A stretch of DNA of 64,000 nucleotides from Budvicia aquatica DSM 5075 = ATCC 35567 (GCF_000427805.1 NZ_ATYS01000023.1:1131-65130); one strand, 5' to 3'. Counted from the stretch's first letter, positions 44,976 to 54,818 are shown. Numbers and translations: made by a program. The notes: generated from the letters alone by a model not told the origin.

Positions 44976-46826
44976 ATGGCTGAGCTTATCCCTGCGCTAA
45001 ACAGTTGTACTGAAAAAATGATGCCCGGAGAACGCCGCTTGGCCAAGCGACTCGAAGCCTCTCTCGATAATAACTGTCTATGTTGGTACGACATTCCTGT
45101 CGGTCAACAACAACAACGTTACCCAGACTTTATTATTCTGAACCCGGAACGTGGATTACTATTCTTAGAAGTGAAAGATTGGCGAATTGAGAACTTACAT
45201 AAGATAGACAAAACTCGAGTGGAATATGGCCGTGCCACCTTAGTTAATCCGATTGAGCAAGTTCGTCAGTGTAGCTATACCGTGATAAATCAGCTCAAGA
45301 CCGACAGGCAATTATTACAACAGGATGACCGCTATAAAGGGAGTCTGTGCATCGCCTATGGTTATGGGGTCTTTTTTAGCCATATCACACGTAAACAGTT
45401 AAATAACGCCATACCTATCGACGAGCAAGTTAACCTTCTTCCTCCTCATTTAGTTATTTGCAGTGATGAAATTACTGACTCTGTCAGCCATGAATCATTT
45501 AATCAGGCGCTTTGGGCGCTATTTCCCTATCAATTTAAAACGGCACTCACGTCAGTCCAACGTGACCGTATTCGTTGGCATCTCTTTCCTGAAATTCGCA
45601 TTACTCATACTCAGGCTGATTTATTCCATACTGATGAGACAGATGTGGGCAAGGGCTCTTATCAATCAGCACCGGACATCATCCGAATCATGGATATTCA
45701 ACAAGAATTACTGTCCCGCAGTTTGGGGGAAGGGCATCGAGTAATTCACGGCGTTGCAGGTTCAGGCAAAACACTGATATTACTGTACCGATGTCTGTAT
45801 CTTGCCGAAGTGTTGGCCTCTCCTATTTTAGTCCTTTGCTACAATACGACGTTAGCGGCTCGATTAAAATGTCAAATTGCTGAGCGAGGGCTGGATAATC
45901 GGGTACAAGTATTTCATTTTCATGGATGGTGCAAAGATCAATGCCAACAATATAATGTTAAGGTTGATGCTTTGGAGAGCAATCCTTGGGAGCAACATGT
46001 AGAGGCCGTTATAGATGCAGTGAAAGAAGGTAAGATACCTAAGGAGCAATACGGTGCACTTTTGATTGACGAGGGACATGATTTTGATTCTGCCTGGTTA
46101 GCGCTAGTTACTCAAATGGTGGATACAAAAACGAATGCACTTCTTTTCATGTATGATGACGCCCAATCTATTTATAGAAAACGTGGCGCATTAGGATTCT
46201 CTCTAGCCAGTGTGGGTATTCAAGCCCAGGGGCGCACATCTGTATTACGACTGAATTACCGTAATACTAAAGAGATCCTCGGATTCTCCTATCGCTTTGC
46301 ACAGCAATATTTTGATTCACGTGATGATATGCATACGGCATTTATGCCACCAGAGGCGGCGGGAATACAAGGTGTGGCCCCCGAATTAAAGTCATTTGAA
46401 TCGTTATCTAAAGAAGTCTCCTATCTTATATCATGGATAAAACACGAGTATTCCGAGGGCGTTTGTTGGCGGGATATGGCTATTCTTTGCCCTTCTAACA
46501 GCGTCGGTAAATACCTTGAAAAAGCACTGGCTGATACTGATATTCCTCACCGTCACTTTTTTACTGCATATGATAAAAAACGGTATAATCCTTCAGATGA
46601 CTGCGTGGGTATTTTTCCCTTACCCAGTAGCAAAGGATTAGAGTTTCATTCAGTCGCAATTATCGATAGTAGTCATATCCTTAATGATAGCAGTGATTTA
46701 GCAGATGAAGCTCGCCGCTTATATGTCGGATTTACGCGTGCAACTCAGCGGTTGCTGGTGACCTGGCATAAAAATAATGAGCTTAGTACAAGTCTGGAAA
46801 ATTCATTCAGTAATTGTGGTTGTTAG
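44976..46826 (+). CDS. NERD nuclease-domain and SF1 helicase fusion
   Basis: Encodes 616 aa. The N-terminal NERD domain (about 15-110) carries a nuclease-like set: Glu19 (GERRL), Asp51 (YPDFIIL) and Glu65-x-Lys67 (LLFLEVKDW). The UvrD-like helicase begins with Walker A GVAGSGKT (260-267) and continues with LLIDEGHD (364-370, with DEGH instead of the usual DEAQ), the MYDDAQSIY motif, LRLNYRN and near the end SSKGLEFHSVAI and YVGFTRATQRLLV. All helicase motifs look intact. NERD-helicase proteins act on nucleic acid, and several such fusions occur in phage-defence contexts; a defence role here is inferred. It is a single gene between hcp and gmhA, a spot that differs from K-12. Confidence 0.85.
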   Translation: MAELIPALNSCTEKMMPGERRLAKRLEASLDNNCLCWYDIPVGQQQQRYPDFIILNPERGLLFLEVKDWRIENLHKIDKTRVEYGRATLVNPIEQVRQCSYTVINQLKTDRQLLQQDDRYKGSLCIAYGYGVFFSHITRKQLNNAIPIDEQVNLLPPHLVICSDEITDSVSHESFNQALWALFPYQFKTALTSVQRDRIRWHLFPEIRITHTQADLFHTDETDVGKGSYQSAPDIIRIMDIQQELLSRSLGEGHRVIHGVAGSGKTLILLYRCLYLAEVLASPILVLCYNTTLAARLKCQIAERGLDNRVQVFHFHGWCKDQCQQYNVKVDALESNPWEQHVEAVIDAVKEGKIPKEQYGALLIDEGHDFDSAWLALVTQMVDTKTNALLFMYDDAQSIYRKRGALGFSLASVGIQAQGRTSVLRLNYRNTKEILGFSYRFAQQYFDSRDDMHTAFMPPEAAGIQGVAPELKSFESLSKEVSYLISWIKHEYSEGVCWRDMAILCPSNSVGKYLEKALADTDIPHRHFFTAYDKKRYNPSDDCVGIFPLPSSKGLEFHSVAIIDSSHILNDSSDLADEARRLYVGFTRATQRLLVTWHKNNELSTSLENSFSNCGC

Positions 46827-47116
46827 CGATATTCACTTCATCAAGGTTCAACTAGACTAATCTGTTTGTTTTTTTGTCTTGCTTGAATTGAGCTCGGTGG
46901 AATAAACAAATGTATGTGTCTTCACCGATACCGGGGTATCCCGTGAAAATGGGCCTATATACTAGTCAGCCTCTCGCATGACATTTCACTTATGGGGCAG
47001 TAGCGTAATTTAGTGGAAATAATTTCAGGAACAAATCACTTTACACACGCCTGTTATTTAGTCTTAATCACCTTATTGATGGACTGGCAGAATGACTATT
47101 TTGGTTGAAGGTTTCT

Positions 47117-47692
47117 ATGTGGTTCTTAAAATTTTTATTTAAAAAGCGTTTTGATTCAGAATTTGTCGAGCAGCTTTTCCTGTCACTCTCTGAACGCATT
47201 AGTGATTTAGAGATCGTCTGGAAAAAGGGTGGCTCAGTCGTTGTGAAGTCAGACGCTTCATCGGCCATGATTAAAAAAGGCAAGAAAGTGCTTTTTGTTC
47301 AAAATTCGCGTGGCGGATGGGTTGATTTATTGTTTGCCGGAGAAGACCGACAGGCTTTGACTGAGGTGATTAAGCAATACAAACTGGGGCAAGAAAAACC
47401 TAATTTTGCTCCCGGTATTATTTTGGCAGTGATTTACCTTTTATTAGCCCTAAGCTCTTTAAATGTCAATGAAGGAACCGTCGAAATAGTATACCGCGTT
47501 TCCATTGCTACCGTGGTGCTGGGAACGGCGCTAATGGTGATGGGCTATTCATCAAACTGGTCTAATAATGTGCGTAGCTTATGTGCCACTATTTGGATTA
47601 TGGGAATGATTATTGCCGTGCCCACTTCTTTGCTGCTGTTACCTCTGGTTATGGCCTCTAATCGACAGCAATTGACCCGCTTATATCATTAA
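47117..47692 (+). CDS. Hypothetical multi-span inner-membrane protein
   Basis: From the ATG at 47117 (GAAGG at five bases) it has 191 aa; a TTG four codons earlier is less likely. A soluble N-terminal domain of about 95 residues (FVEQLFLSLSERISDLEIVW, then RGGWVDLLFAGEDRQALTEVI) is followed by three or four membrane segments (about 100-118, 128-146, 155-185). I do not recognise the family. It may be part of the local backbone or of the island; no neighbour suggests a role. Confidence 0.6.
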   Translation: MWFLKFLFKKRFDSEFVEQLFLSLSERISDLEIVWKKGGSVVVKSDASSAMIKKGKKVLFVQNSRGGWVDLLFAGEDRQALTEVIKQYKLGQEKPNFAPGIILAVIYLLLALSSLNVNEGTVEIVYRVSIATVVLGTALMVMGYSSNWSNNVRSLCATIWIMGMIIAVPTSLLLLPLVMASNRQQLTRLYH

Positions 47693-47727
47693 GCTTATCG
47701 GTGGATAGCTGTTCACCTATATTCAAC

Positions 47728-47755
47728 GATAGCGCTTCTCGCTGTAAGCGCTATC
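47728..47755 (+). terminator. Stem-loop between the membrane protein gene and gmhA
   Basis: A perfect 10-bp stem (47728-47737 with 47746-47755) around an 8-base loop lies 36 bases after the stop of the membrane-protein gene. The T-run is missing. It could end that transcript or shape the gmhA leader. Confidence 0.4.
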
Positions 47756-47810
47756 CGCTAAACTTGTATTTAATAATTTATTAAATTTCATCAAGCAAAA
47801 GAGGTTATTC

Positions 47811-48389
47811 ATGTATCAAGATCTGATCCGCAGTGAATTGAATGAAGCAGCCGATGTTTTACAAAAATTCCTGAGTGATGATGCCAATATAGAATCAGTA
47901 CAACGCGCTGCTCTATTGTTAGCTGATTCTTTTAAAGCCGGTGGCAAAGTCCTCTCCTGTGGTAACGGTGGCTCTCACTGTGACGCCATGCACTTTGCCG
48001 AAGAACTTACGGGTCGCTACCGTGAAAATCGTCCAGGGTACCCGGCAATTGCAATTTCAGATCCGAGCCATATCTCTTGCGTCAGTAATGATTTTGGCTA
48101 TGACTATATATTCTCGCGTTATCTTGAAGCGGTAGGCCGTGAAGGGGATGTATTGTTCGGTTTATCAACGTCCGGTAATTCAGCAAATATTTTAAAAGCG
48201 ATTGAAGCTGCCCGAGCTAAAGGGATGAAAGTGATCGTGCTGACGGGTAAAGATGGCGGCAAGATGGATGGCTTGGCTGATGTTGAAGTACGAATTCCTC
48301 ATTTTGGTTATGCAGACCGCATTCAGGAAGTTCATATTAAAGTTATCCATATCCTAATGTTACTCGTTGAAAAAGAGATGGTTAAATAG
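47811..48389 (+). CDS. gmhA: Sedoheptulose-7-phosphate isomerase
   Basis: Encodes 192 aa, the same length as E. coli GmhA (LpcA). The SIS domain shows [22 protein letters not shown] (about 44-65), then [23 protein letters not shown] and the C-terminal [13 protein letters not shown] helix. It makes D-glycero-D-manno-heptose-7-phosphate, the first step of LPS inner-core heptose synthesis. It is followed by yafJ and yafK as in K-12. An AAGAGG site precedes the ATG. Confidence 0.97.
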   Translation: MYQDLIRSELNEAADVLQKFLSDDANIESVQRAALLLADSFKAGGKVLSCGNGGSHCDAMHFAEELTGRYRENRPGYPAIAISDPSHISCVSNDFGYDYIFSRYLEAVGREGDVLFGLSTSGNSANILKAIEAARAKGMKVIVLTGKDGGKMDGLADVEVRIPHFGYADRIQEVHIKVIHILMLLVEKEMVK

Positions 48390-48434
48390 TCGCTGTTATT
48401 AGTGGGTATTTTTCGTTGAAAGGTGGAGGCCGGT

Positions 48435-49202
48435 ATGTGTGAGTTGCTCGGAATGAGTGCTAATGTGCCAACGGATATTTGTTTTAGCTTTACCGGCCTG
48501 ATTCAACGCGGTGGCCGTACCGGGCCACACAAAGATGGCTGGGGTATTACTTTTTATGAAGGGAAAGGATGTCGGACATTCAGAGATCCTCAACCGAGTT
48601 ATAATTCTCCGATAGCGAAGTTAGTGCAGGACTACCCGATTAAGTCCTGTGCAGTGATATCCCACATTCGCCAGGCAAATCGCGGGGCGGTGGCGTTAGA
48701 GAATACCCATCCTTTTACGCGTGAACTTTGGGGTAAAAACTGGACCTTTGCGCATAATGGCCAATTGAGCGGGTATCGTGGATTAAAGATGCCATTCTTT
48801 CAGCCAATCGGTGAGACTGACAGTGAGTATGCTTTCTGTTGGTTATTGGAACAGCTAAAACAACGTTATCCGCGTAAGCCCGGAAACTGGCCGGCGGTAT
48901 TTAAATTTATTGCTGAGTGTGCTGCACAGCTAAGGGAAAAGGGCATATTCAATATGCTGCTTTCAGATGGTCATTACGTGATGGCTTACTGCTCAACCAA
49001 TTTATATTGGTTAACCCGAAGAGCGCCGTTTGGCAAAGCGACATTACTCGATGAAGATGTTGAGATTGATTTTCAAAAGCAGACAACACCGGATGATGTC
49101 GTCACGTTGATTGCTACTCAGCCACTAACCGGTAATGAACAATGGCAAAAAATCCCGCCGGGAGAATTTGCCCTGTTTCATTTCGGCGAGCGAGTGCTTT
49201 AG
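48435..49202 (+). CDS. yafJ: YafJ, class II glutamine amidotransferase-like
   Basis: From the ATG at 48435, preceded by GGAGG, it has 255 aa, the length of E. coli YafJ. The GTG at 48423 is rejected because Cys must be residue 2 as the N-terminal nucleophile (M-CELLGMSAN). Further class II features are GPHKDGWGITFYEG, the ISHIRQANRG motif, NTHPF and FAHNGQLSGYRGL. It should hydrolyse glutamine to supply ammonia; the acceptor is unknown. Its stop overlaps the convergent yafK stop by 4 bases. Confidence 0.95.
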   Translation: MCELLGMSANVPTDICFSFTGLIQRGGRTGPHKDGWGITFYEGKGCRTFRDPQPSYNSPIAKLVQDYPIKSCAVISHIRQANRGAVALENTHPFTRELWGKNWTFAHNGQLSGYRGLKMPFFQPIGETDSEYAFCWLLEQLKQRYPRKPGNWPAVFKFIAECAAQLREKGIFNMLLSDGHYVMAYCSTNLYWLTRRAPFGKATLLDEDVEIDFQKQTTPDDVVTLIATQPLTGNEQWQKIPPGEFALFHFGERVL

Positions 49203-49939
49203 TGAGCAAAAGGATTACGCTGATCTTGGGTGTGGTTACTCGCCAGTAATCCCTGAGGGGCTAAATCGTAGCGCCCATTATTCACCACCATGGTTGGCGG
49301 CAGGCGGTTTTTCTCAAAGAAGTCGTAGCCGGTTTTAAGCTGCTGCCAAAATTCATAATGCACATTGTGGCTATAACGCTGCATATTTTCTTCGGTCATG
49401 CGAAATGGGAATATATTTACATCCACTTCCGGCTGGCCGTTGATCAGCGCATATTCAATAAACTGGTAGATCTCTGCAATTTGTTTATTGGTCATCGCAT
49501 AGCAGCCTTCGGATACACAATCACCGTGGACCATTAGATGCTTACCGGTAAAACCATGGGCCTGATCGTATTGATTCGGATAACCAATATTAAATGAACG
49601 ATAGAATTTACTGTTAGGGTTGAGGCTTTTCATCGTCACCTGATAAAAACCCTCAGGACTTTTAAAGTCGCCCTGAATACGTTTTGGTCCTAATCCGCCA
49701 GAGTAATTACATACCGGATACGACTGAACTAATTTATAGCCACCCTGATTTTTAACAAATAGCTCCAGAGTCTTGTCTTCTTTTATAATCCGGATATAGA
49801 CTGGTAAGCCTAATAGTTTTTGTTTTTCTGGTGACATTTGTGGTGCTGTTGGCTGTTCTACTGTTGGCGCTTCTGCATTTGAATAAAATGAAATCGGCGA
49901 CAATAATAATAGGCTGAGCATTAATATGTATTTGCCCAT
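49199..49939 (-). CDS. yafK: YafK (DpaA), L,D-transpeptidase-family periplasmic enzyme
   Basis: From the ATG at 49939 with AGGAAG before it, the protein has 246 aa, the same as E. coli YafK. A longer frame to 49963 lacks a site. A signal peptide ends near residue 24. The YkuD-type active site is visible: LMVHGDCVSEGCYAM with His and the catalytic Cys. The E. coli protein (also named DpaA or LdtF) was shown to release Braun lipoprotein from peptidoglycan; the same is likely here. It is convergent with yafJ and divergent from the apbE gene. Confidence 0.94.
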   Translation of the reverse strand: MGKYILMLSLLLLSPISFYSNAEAPTVEQPTAPQMSPEKQKLLGLPVYIRIIKEDKTLELFVKNQGGYKLVQSYPVCNYSGGLGPKRIQGDFKSPEGFYQVTMKSLNPNSKFYRSFNIGYPNQYDQAHGFTGKHLMVHGDCVSEGCYAMTNKQIAEIYQFIEYALINGQPEVDVNIFPFRMTEENMQRYSHNVHYEFWQQLKTGYDFFEKNRLPPTMVVNNGRYDLAPQGLLASNHTQDQRNPFAH

Positions 49940-50094
49940 GGTTCTTCCTGTTGTTAACGGCATATATCCGGATAGTTAATTAATACAATATTGCTATATT
50001 TATAACCAATTTTCTTGCGCGCTAGTGTAAGTCAGATTATAGAAAAAGAGTAATTCTTTTTTTATGATAAATTGTTATTTTTGTTTTTAACATT

Positions 50095-51141
50095 ATGTAT
50101 ATTAAGGTAAAAAGTTTGAAGATTTTATCTAATTCATTGATGTCATTATTAGTTTTTGGCCTCTCTATTTTTCTTACGGCATGTAATCCTCAACAATCGT
50201 CAATTAACGGTCAAACCATGGGGACTTATTATTCGATTAAATATGTTGGAAATTCGGATTTGCCTGATGAAAAGACCTTACAAAAAGAAGTGGATAAATT
50301 ACTAGAACAGGTTAATGACCAGATGTCGACTTATCGGCCGAACTCCGAATTAAGCCGATTTAATAGTAGCCGTGAGGTTAATCAGCCATTCCCGGTTTCA
50401 GCGGCGACGGTAAAAGTCATTAACGAAGCCATTCGGATTAATCAGCTAAGTCAGGGAACCTTAGATATTACCGTTGGGCCGTTAGTCAATTTATGGGGAT
50501 TTGGTCCGGAAAATCGCCCGGATGAAGTTCCTTCAGACAGTGAACTGGAAAAACGTAAAGCTTGGGTTGGTATGGATAAATTCAGCGTTGAGGGAAATAC
50601 GCTGATCAAACATGTTCCTGAACTCTATCTTGACCTGTCAGCCATTGCTAAAGGCTATGGCGTTGATGTTATCGCTGAATATCTGACATCGTTAGGTATC
50701 AATAATTATATGGTTGATATTGGCGGGGAAGTCCGGACTAAGGGACTGAACGATCGCAAAAAACCGTGGCGTATTGCGATTGAAAAACCGGTCGCCGGCA
50801 TCGAGCAAAATGTTCAAGTCATTGTTGAGCCGGGGGATATGGCTATGGCGACATCCGGTGATTATAGGAATTTCTTCGAGGTCAACGGCGTTCGTTATTC
50901 CCATACCATAGACCCGCGCACCGGCAGGCCGATATCGAATAATATTGTATCTATAACGGTAATGGATTCATCTTGTATGACTGCAGATGGTCTTTCTACT
51001 GCCCTAGGCGTTCTGGGGGAAGAAAAGGCCATCATACTGGCTAATCAGCTGAATATACCGGTTATGATTATTACAAAGTCGGCTGAGGGGTTTTCTGAAC
51101 ACTATTCTGACAGCTTTAAAGCTAAGTTAATCAAACAGTAA
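50095..51141 (+). CDS. apbE: FAD:protein FMN transferase (ApbE-like lipoprotein)
   Basis: Encodes 348 aa (E. coli ApbE 351). The lipoprotein signal ends in FLTAC (Cys30). The ApbE core shows NGQTMGTYYSIKY, DQMSTYRPNSELSRFN, DLSAIAKGYGVD, NYMVDIGGEVR and the closing HTIDPRTGRPI. It attaches FMN to flavoproteins such as NqrB/NqrC and RnfG in the periplasm. In K-12 this gene is elsewhere and the yafK-dinB interval holds other genes, so this is either an insertion or a rearranged copy. It stands alone in front of dinB. Confidence 0.93.
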   Translation: MYIKVKSLKILSNSLMSLLVFGLSIFLTACNPQQSSINGQTMGTYYSIKYVGNSDLPDEKTLQKEVDKLLEQVNDQMSTYRPNSELSRFNSSREVNQPFPVSAATVKVINEAIRINQLSQGTLDITVGPLVNLWGFGPENRPDEVPSDSELEKRKAWVGMDKFSVEGNTLIKHVPELYLDLSAIAKGYGVDVIAEYLTSLGINNYMVDIGGEVRTKGLNDRKKPWRIAIEKPVAGIEQNVQVIVEPGDMAMATSGDYRNFFEVNGVRYSHTIDPRTGRPISNNIVSITVMDSSCMTADGLSTALGVLGEEKAIILANQLNIPVMIITKSAEGFSEHYSDSFKAKLIKQ

Positions 51142-51181
51142 GTTCCCGCATTTAGACAGACTTGAGCTATTATCGTTTAGC

Positions 51182-51197
51182 CTGTATATTTATACAG
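51182..51197 (+). promoter_or_regulatory. LexA-binding SOS box of dinB
   Basis: CTGT-N8-ACAG with an AT-only spacer (ATATTTAT) lies 29 bases before the dinB start and matches the LexA consensus closely. E. coli dinB is under LexA at the same place. Confidence 0.9.
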
Positions 51198-51225
51198 TCT
51201 TAATGGTGATGGCTAAAGGTGAGTT

Positions 51226-52281
51226 GTGCGTAAAATCATACATATTGATATGGATTGTTTTTATGCGGCAGTTGAAATGCGCGACGATCCTTCATTGGCT
51301 AATATTCCCATTGCCGTCGCTGGTCGTTCTGAGCAGCGCGGGGTGGTAAGTACCGCAAACTATATGGCTCGTCGTTATGGCGTTCATAGCGCAATGCCGG
51401 TAGCTCAGGCGCGCAAACTTTGCCCGCATCTAAAAATTCTACCCGGCCGCATGGCTGTGTATAAAGCCATTTCACATCAGATCCATGAAATATTCCTGCG
51501 TTACACCTCAATCATCGAACCACTCTCTTTAGATGAAGCCTATCTGGATGTGACCGACTGCTTAAAATTTAACGGCTCAGCGACGCTAATTGCGCAAGAT
51601 ATCCGACAGGCTATCTTTAATGAATTAAAACTAACGGCCTCAGCCGGCGTTGCATCGATTAAATTTTTAGCCAAAATTGCCTCGGATATTAATAAACCTA
51701 ACGGGCAATATGTTATTGCTCCCGGCCAAATAGCCGATTTTTTGGCACAGTTACCATTAACTAAAATATCCGGGGTCGGGAAGGTTACCGGTAGTAAGCT
51801 GGCTGAGCTTGGGCTGTACACCTGCACAGACGTTCAAAATTATAATTTAGCCGATCTGTTACGCCGGTTTGGTAAGTTTGGCCGCGTTTTGTATGAACGC
51901 TGCAATGGGATTGATGAACGGGCGGTGTGTAGCGATCGCCAGCGTAAGTCGATTGGTGTTGAAACGACGTTGTCTAAAGATATTCATGACTGGGATAGCT
52001 GCCTGAGCGTGATTGACGGTCTGTATACGGAATTGGAACGGCGTTTGTCGAATGTCAATCCGGACCTAAGAATTGCCCGTCAGGGTGTTAAACTTAAGTT
52101 TGATGATTTTCAGTTAACCACGCAGGAACACGTTTGGCAGAAGCTCGACAGAGAAGATTTGTTAACCGTCGCTGAACAGGTTTGGCAGCAAAGGCGTAAT
52201 AACCGGGGAGTCAGGCTGGTTGGCCTTCATGTAACCTTGATTGATCCTCAAATAGACCGACAGTTGGCGCTATTTTCATAG
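51226..52281 (+). CDS. dinB: DNA polymerase IV
   Basis: Encodes 351 aa, the length of E. coli Pol IV. It starts with GTG (RKIIHIDMDCFYAAVEMRD). The Y-family active site is Asp8 and Asp10 in the HIDMD motif and the Asp-Glu pair in LSLDEAYLDVT. YMARRYGVHSAMP and the little-finger region (SIGVETTLSKDIHDWD) are intact. The C-terminal QLALFS is the beta-clamp-binding peptide. It does translesion synthesis during SOS. The LexA box upstream supports induction. Confidence 0.97.
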   Translation: MRKIIHIDMDCFYAAVEMRDDPSLANIPIAVAGRSEQRGVVSTANYMARRYGVHSAMPVAQARKLCPHLKILPGRMAVYKAISHQIHEIFLRYTSIIEPLSLDEAYLDVTDCLKFNGSATLIAQDIRQAIFNELKLTASAGVASIKFLAKIASDINKPNGQYVIAPGQIADFLAQLPLTKISGVGKVTGSKLAELGLYTCTDVQNYNLADLLRRFGKFGRVLYERCNGIDERAVCSDRQRKSIGVETTLSKDIHDWDSCLSVIDGLYTELERRLSNVNPDLRIARQGVKLKFDDFQLTTQEHVWQKLDREDLLTVAEQVWQQRRNNRGVRLVGLHVTLIDPQIDRQLALFS

Positions 52282-52338
52282 CCCGATTATGGCCAGTCGA
52301 CTGTTTTATCGATTCAGACGATTATTGTTTAAAACAAT

Positions 52339-52363
52339 AATGGCGGGAATTGCTCCCGCCATT
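52339..52363 (-). terminator. Terminator between dinB and pepD
   Basis: A perfect 10-bp stem (52339-52348 with 52354-52363, loop of 5) is followed on the minus strand by ATTGTTTTAAAC. A second small palindrome (52321-52341) lies beside it. It should end pepD, and perhaps dinB from the other side. Confidence 0.65.
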
Positions 52364-52391
52364 GTTCATCAGCTATCAATATCAAATACTA

Positions 52392-53852
52392 TTAATTGCG
52401 CTCAGGAATCGATTTAAGCAATTGAGTCAGCAACTGCCAGTAACGTGCAACGCTCGGAATATGAACCTGCTCATCCGGTGAGTGCGGGCCGGTAATCGTT
52501 GGTCCAATAGAGACCATATCCATATCAGGATAAGGGCGTTTGAACAGACCGCACTCCAGTCCGGCATGAATCACCATAATATTGGGTGTGGTATCAAACA
52601 GTTTTTTATAGCTATCACGAACCAGGCTCATAATCGGAGATTCAGGGTCTGGCTGCCAGCCAGGATAACCGCCTTTAGCACTGGTTTGTGCACCGGCCAA
52701 CTGCCCCAGAGAGATCAGCATATCGGCCACATACTCTTTTCCGCTATCGATTAGCGAACGAATCAGATAAATAACCTGTGCCTGATCCTGATCGGTTGTT
52801 ACAACACCAAGGTTAAGGGATGTTTCTACCACGCCTTTTACCGAGTCACTCATACGAATAACGCCATTCGGGCTGGCATTGAGTAATCCAATCAGGCGAG
52901 ATTGGCTATCCGCGGTCAGTGCTTTCAGCCCGCATTCGGTAGGCTCAACGACCAGCGCCAGATTTTTTTCAACTGCGGATAATTCGTGTTTGATTACGCT
53001 GAGATAATCGGAAATAGCCTGTTTTAGTCGGTCAACATTACCCGCCGGAAGGCTTAAAACTACGGTTGCTTCACGAGGAATCGCGTTACGTAAGGTACCA
53101 CCGTTGAAGGATAACAGACGTAATCCAAGGGATTCAGCATTAGCAAATAAGAAGCGCGACATTAACTTATTTGCATTACCCAAGCCTAAATGGATATCTC
53201 CGCCGGAGTGACCGCCTTTTAAGCCTTTTAATGAGAGCTTAAATAGTTGATGGCCTGCGGGTATATCTTCGCGGCTGAGGGGTAAATTAGTCTTACAGTC
53301 AACGCCACCGGCACAGCCCATATAAATCTCGCCTTCGGTTTCAGAGTCTGTATTAATTAGGATCTCACTCTGTAGCCAGTTAGGCTGTAGGCCAAATGCA
53401 CCGTCCATACCGGTTTCTTCCGTCATGGTCAGTAACACTTCAATCGGGCCATGAGACAGACTGTCATCGGAAAGAACGGCCAACGCTGAGGCCATTCCAA
53501 TTCCATTATCTGCACCTAACGTTGTTCCACGCGCTTTAACCCATTGACCGTCAACATAAGCCTGAATCGGATCTTTCTCAAAGTCATGCTCGGTATCATT
53601 ATTTTTTTGCGGAACCATATCCAGATGGGCCTGTAGCACCACTGATTTACGATTCTCCATACCGGCAGTTGCAGGCTTACGAATCAGGATGTTACCCACA
53701 GCATCACGTTCAACGTGAAGTTTTTTCTCTTTAGCCCAATCAACAATATGATTAGCTAAAGCTTCTTCATGCTTCGATGGGTGTGGAATAGAGCAAATTT
53801 TTGCAAAGTGTTGCCATAAAATGGTTGGCGTAAGTTGAGCTAAATCAGACAC
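52392..53852 (-). CDS. pepD: Cytosol non-specific dipeptidase (peptidase D)
   Basis: Encodes 486 aa (E. coli 485). It belongs to the M20 family: VLQAHLDMVPQ with the first metal-binding His and Asp, TLGADNGIGMA with the bridging Asp, MTEETGMDGA with the catalytic Glu and metal Glu, and near the C-terminus IHAGLECGLF and GPTITGPHSPDE. It splits dipeptides such as Cys-Gly in the cytoplasm. The start SDLAQLTPTILWQHFAKI is typical, with CAGGAGAT before it. The gene lies between dinB and gpt as in K-12. Confidence 0.97.
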   Translation of the reverse strand: MSDLAQLTPTILWQHFAKICSIPHPSKHEEALANHIVDWAKEKKLHVERDAVGNILIRKPATAGMENRKSVVLQAHLDMVPQKNNDTEHDFEKDPIQAYVDGQWVKARGTTLGADNGIGMASALAVLSDDSLSHGPIEVLLTMTEETGMDGAFGLQPNWLQSEILINTDSETEGEIYMGCAGGVDCKTNLPLSREDIPAGHQLFKLSLKGLKGGHSGGDIHLGLGNANKLMSRFLFANAESLGLRLLSFNGGTLRNAIPREATVVLSLPAGNVDRLKQAISDYLSVIKHELSAVEKNLALVVEPTECGLKALTADSQSRLIGLLNASPNGVIRMSDSVKGVVETSLNLGVVTTDQDQAQVIYLIRSLIDSGKEYVADMLISLGQLAGAQTSAKGGYPGWQPDPESPIMSLVRDSYKKLFDTTPNIMVIHAGLECGLFKRPYPDMDMVSIGPTITGPHSPDEQVHIPSVARYWQLLTQLLKSIPERN

Positions 53853-54171
53853 GATAAATCTCCTGTAAAGATGTTTTGCTCTGTGACCGTGGATTACCGG
53901 TACGATTGACGATAAAAATAAGCGGGTAGCTACAGATAGAATGTGTTAGCTAGTTGTAAGACAGAATAACACTTAAAGAACAAAGTTTTTCTTAGTAAAT
54001 GCGTTTATTGGTCACGCTTTTGTCTTTTTTTTCACTAAATGAATACTATTTGACCATAAGATAGCCATGACTGAAATGGGCTTGCTTTGAGAGATAAACC
54101 TGTTGATCGTTGTTGAGCGATTTGTTCACTATAATTAACTCATTGGGATGTAGACCAATTGGAGAAATTTT
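53853..54171. other. Divergent gap between pepD and the glutathione peroxidase gene
   Basis: This is 319 bases with no coding frame. It is AT-rich and must contain the promoters of both genes. No operator or repeat stands out. Confidence 0.4.
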
Positions 54172-54657
54172 ATGACAGATACACTTTTTGCCATACCGCT
54201 GGTAACGATTAGCGGTGAAAAACGTACATTAGCGGATTATTCTGCCAAAGCAATCTTAGTGGTGAATACCGCCAGTGAATGTGGTTTTACTCCGCAATAT
54301 AAAGGTCTAGAACAGCTATGGCAGGCTTATAAAGATCGAGGGTTGATGATTCTTGGTTTTCCGTGCAACCAGTTTGGCCGACAGGAGAAGGGGAGTAACC
54401 AGGAGATAGCCGCTTTTTGTGAAGTTAATTTTGGCGTCAGTTTTCCGCTGTTTGAGAAAATTGACGTCAATGGTGAAGATGCTCATCCCCTGTATGTTTA
54501 TTTAAAAAAACAGGCGCCGGGCGTGTTAGGTAGTGAGAAGATTAAGTGGAACTTCACTAAGTTTCTGCTCAGTAATCAAGGCAAAACAATTGAGCGCTTC
54601 TCTCCGACGACTAAGCCTGAAGAACTTAAGGCCAAAATTGAGGCAATACTCAAGTAA
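54172..54657 (+). CDS. Glutathione peroxidase-family thiol peroxidase
   Basis: Encodes 161 aa. The peroxidase signature is present: VVNTASECGFTPQYKGLEQLW with the peroxidatic Cys (about residue 37), FPCNQFGRQE with the Gln and a second Cys, and KWNFTKFLL with the Trp and Asn. It has no Sec. It reduces hydrogen peroxide or lipid hydroperoxides; in bacteria thioredoxin is often the donor, and the FPCNQF Cys fits a two-Cys cycle. It is short, as in BtuE-like enzymes, but I cannot say it is BtuE. It stands between pepD and gpt, unlike K-12. Confidence 0.92.
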   Translation: MTDTLFAIPLVTISGEKRTLADYSAKAILVVNTASECGFTPQYKGLEQLWQAYKDRGLMILGFPCNQFGRQEKGSNQEIAAFCEVNFGVSFPLFEKIDVNGEDAHPLYVYLKKQAPGVLGSEKIKWNFTKFLLSNQGKTIERFSPTTKPEELKAKIEAILK

Positions 54658-54818
54658 TGTTCTCTTGGCTGATGACGGGCTTGTCTCTATCTGGAAGCAG
54701 ATAAGTTTATATTTCTCTGACAGAACCGCTGGTTTTTATGGGCCAGCCTCTTTATAATCCCCTGCAACTTTTTTCCCCTGATTTTATAGGCCACCAGACT
54801 GGCTTGGATACGATTGAT

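Noticed and set aside
54738-54818. Longer start of gpt
   Set aside because: The 27 extra residues are not part of the family; the ATG at 54819 gives the 152-aa protein with the conserved MSEKY beginning.
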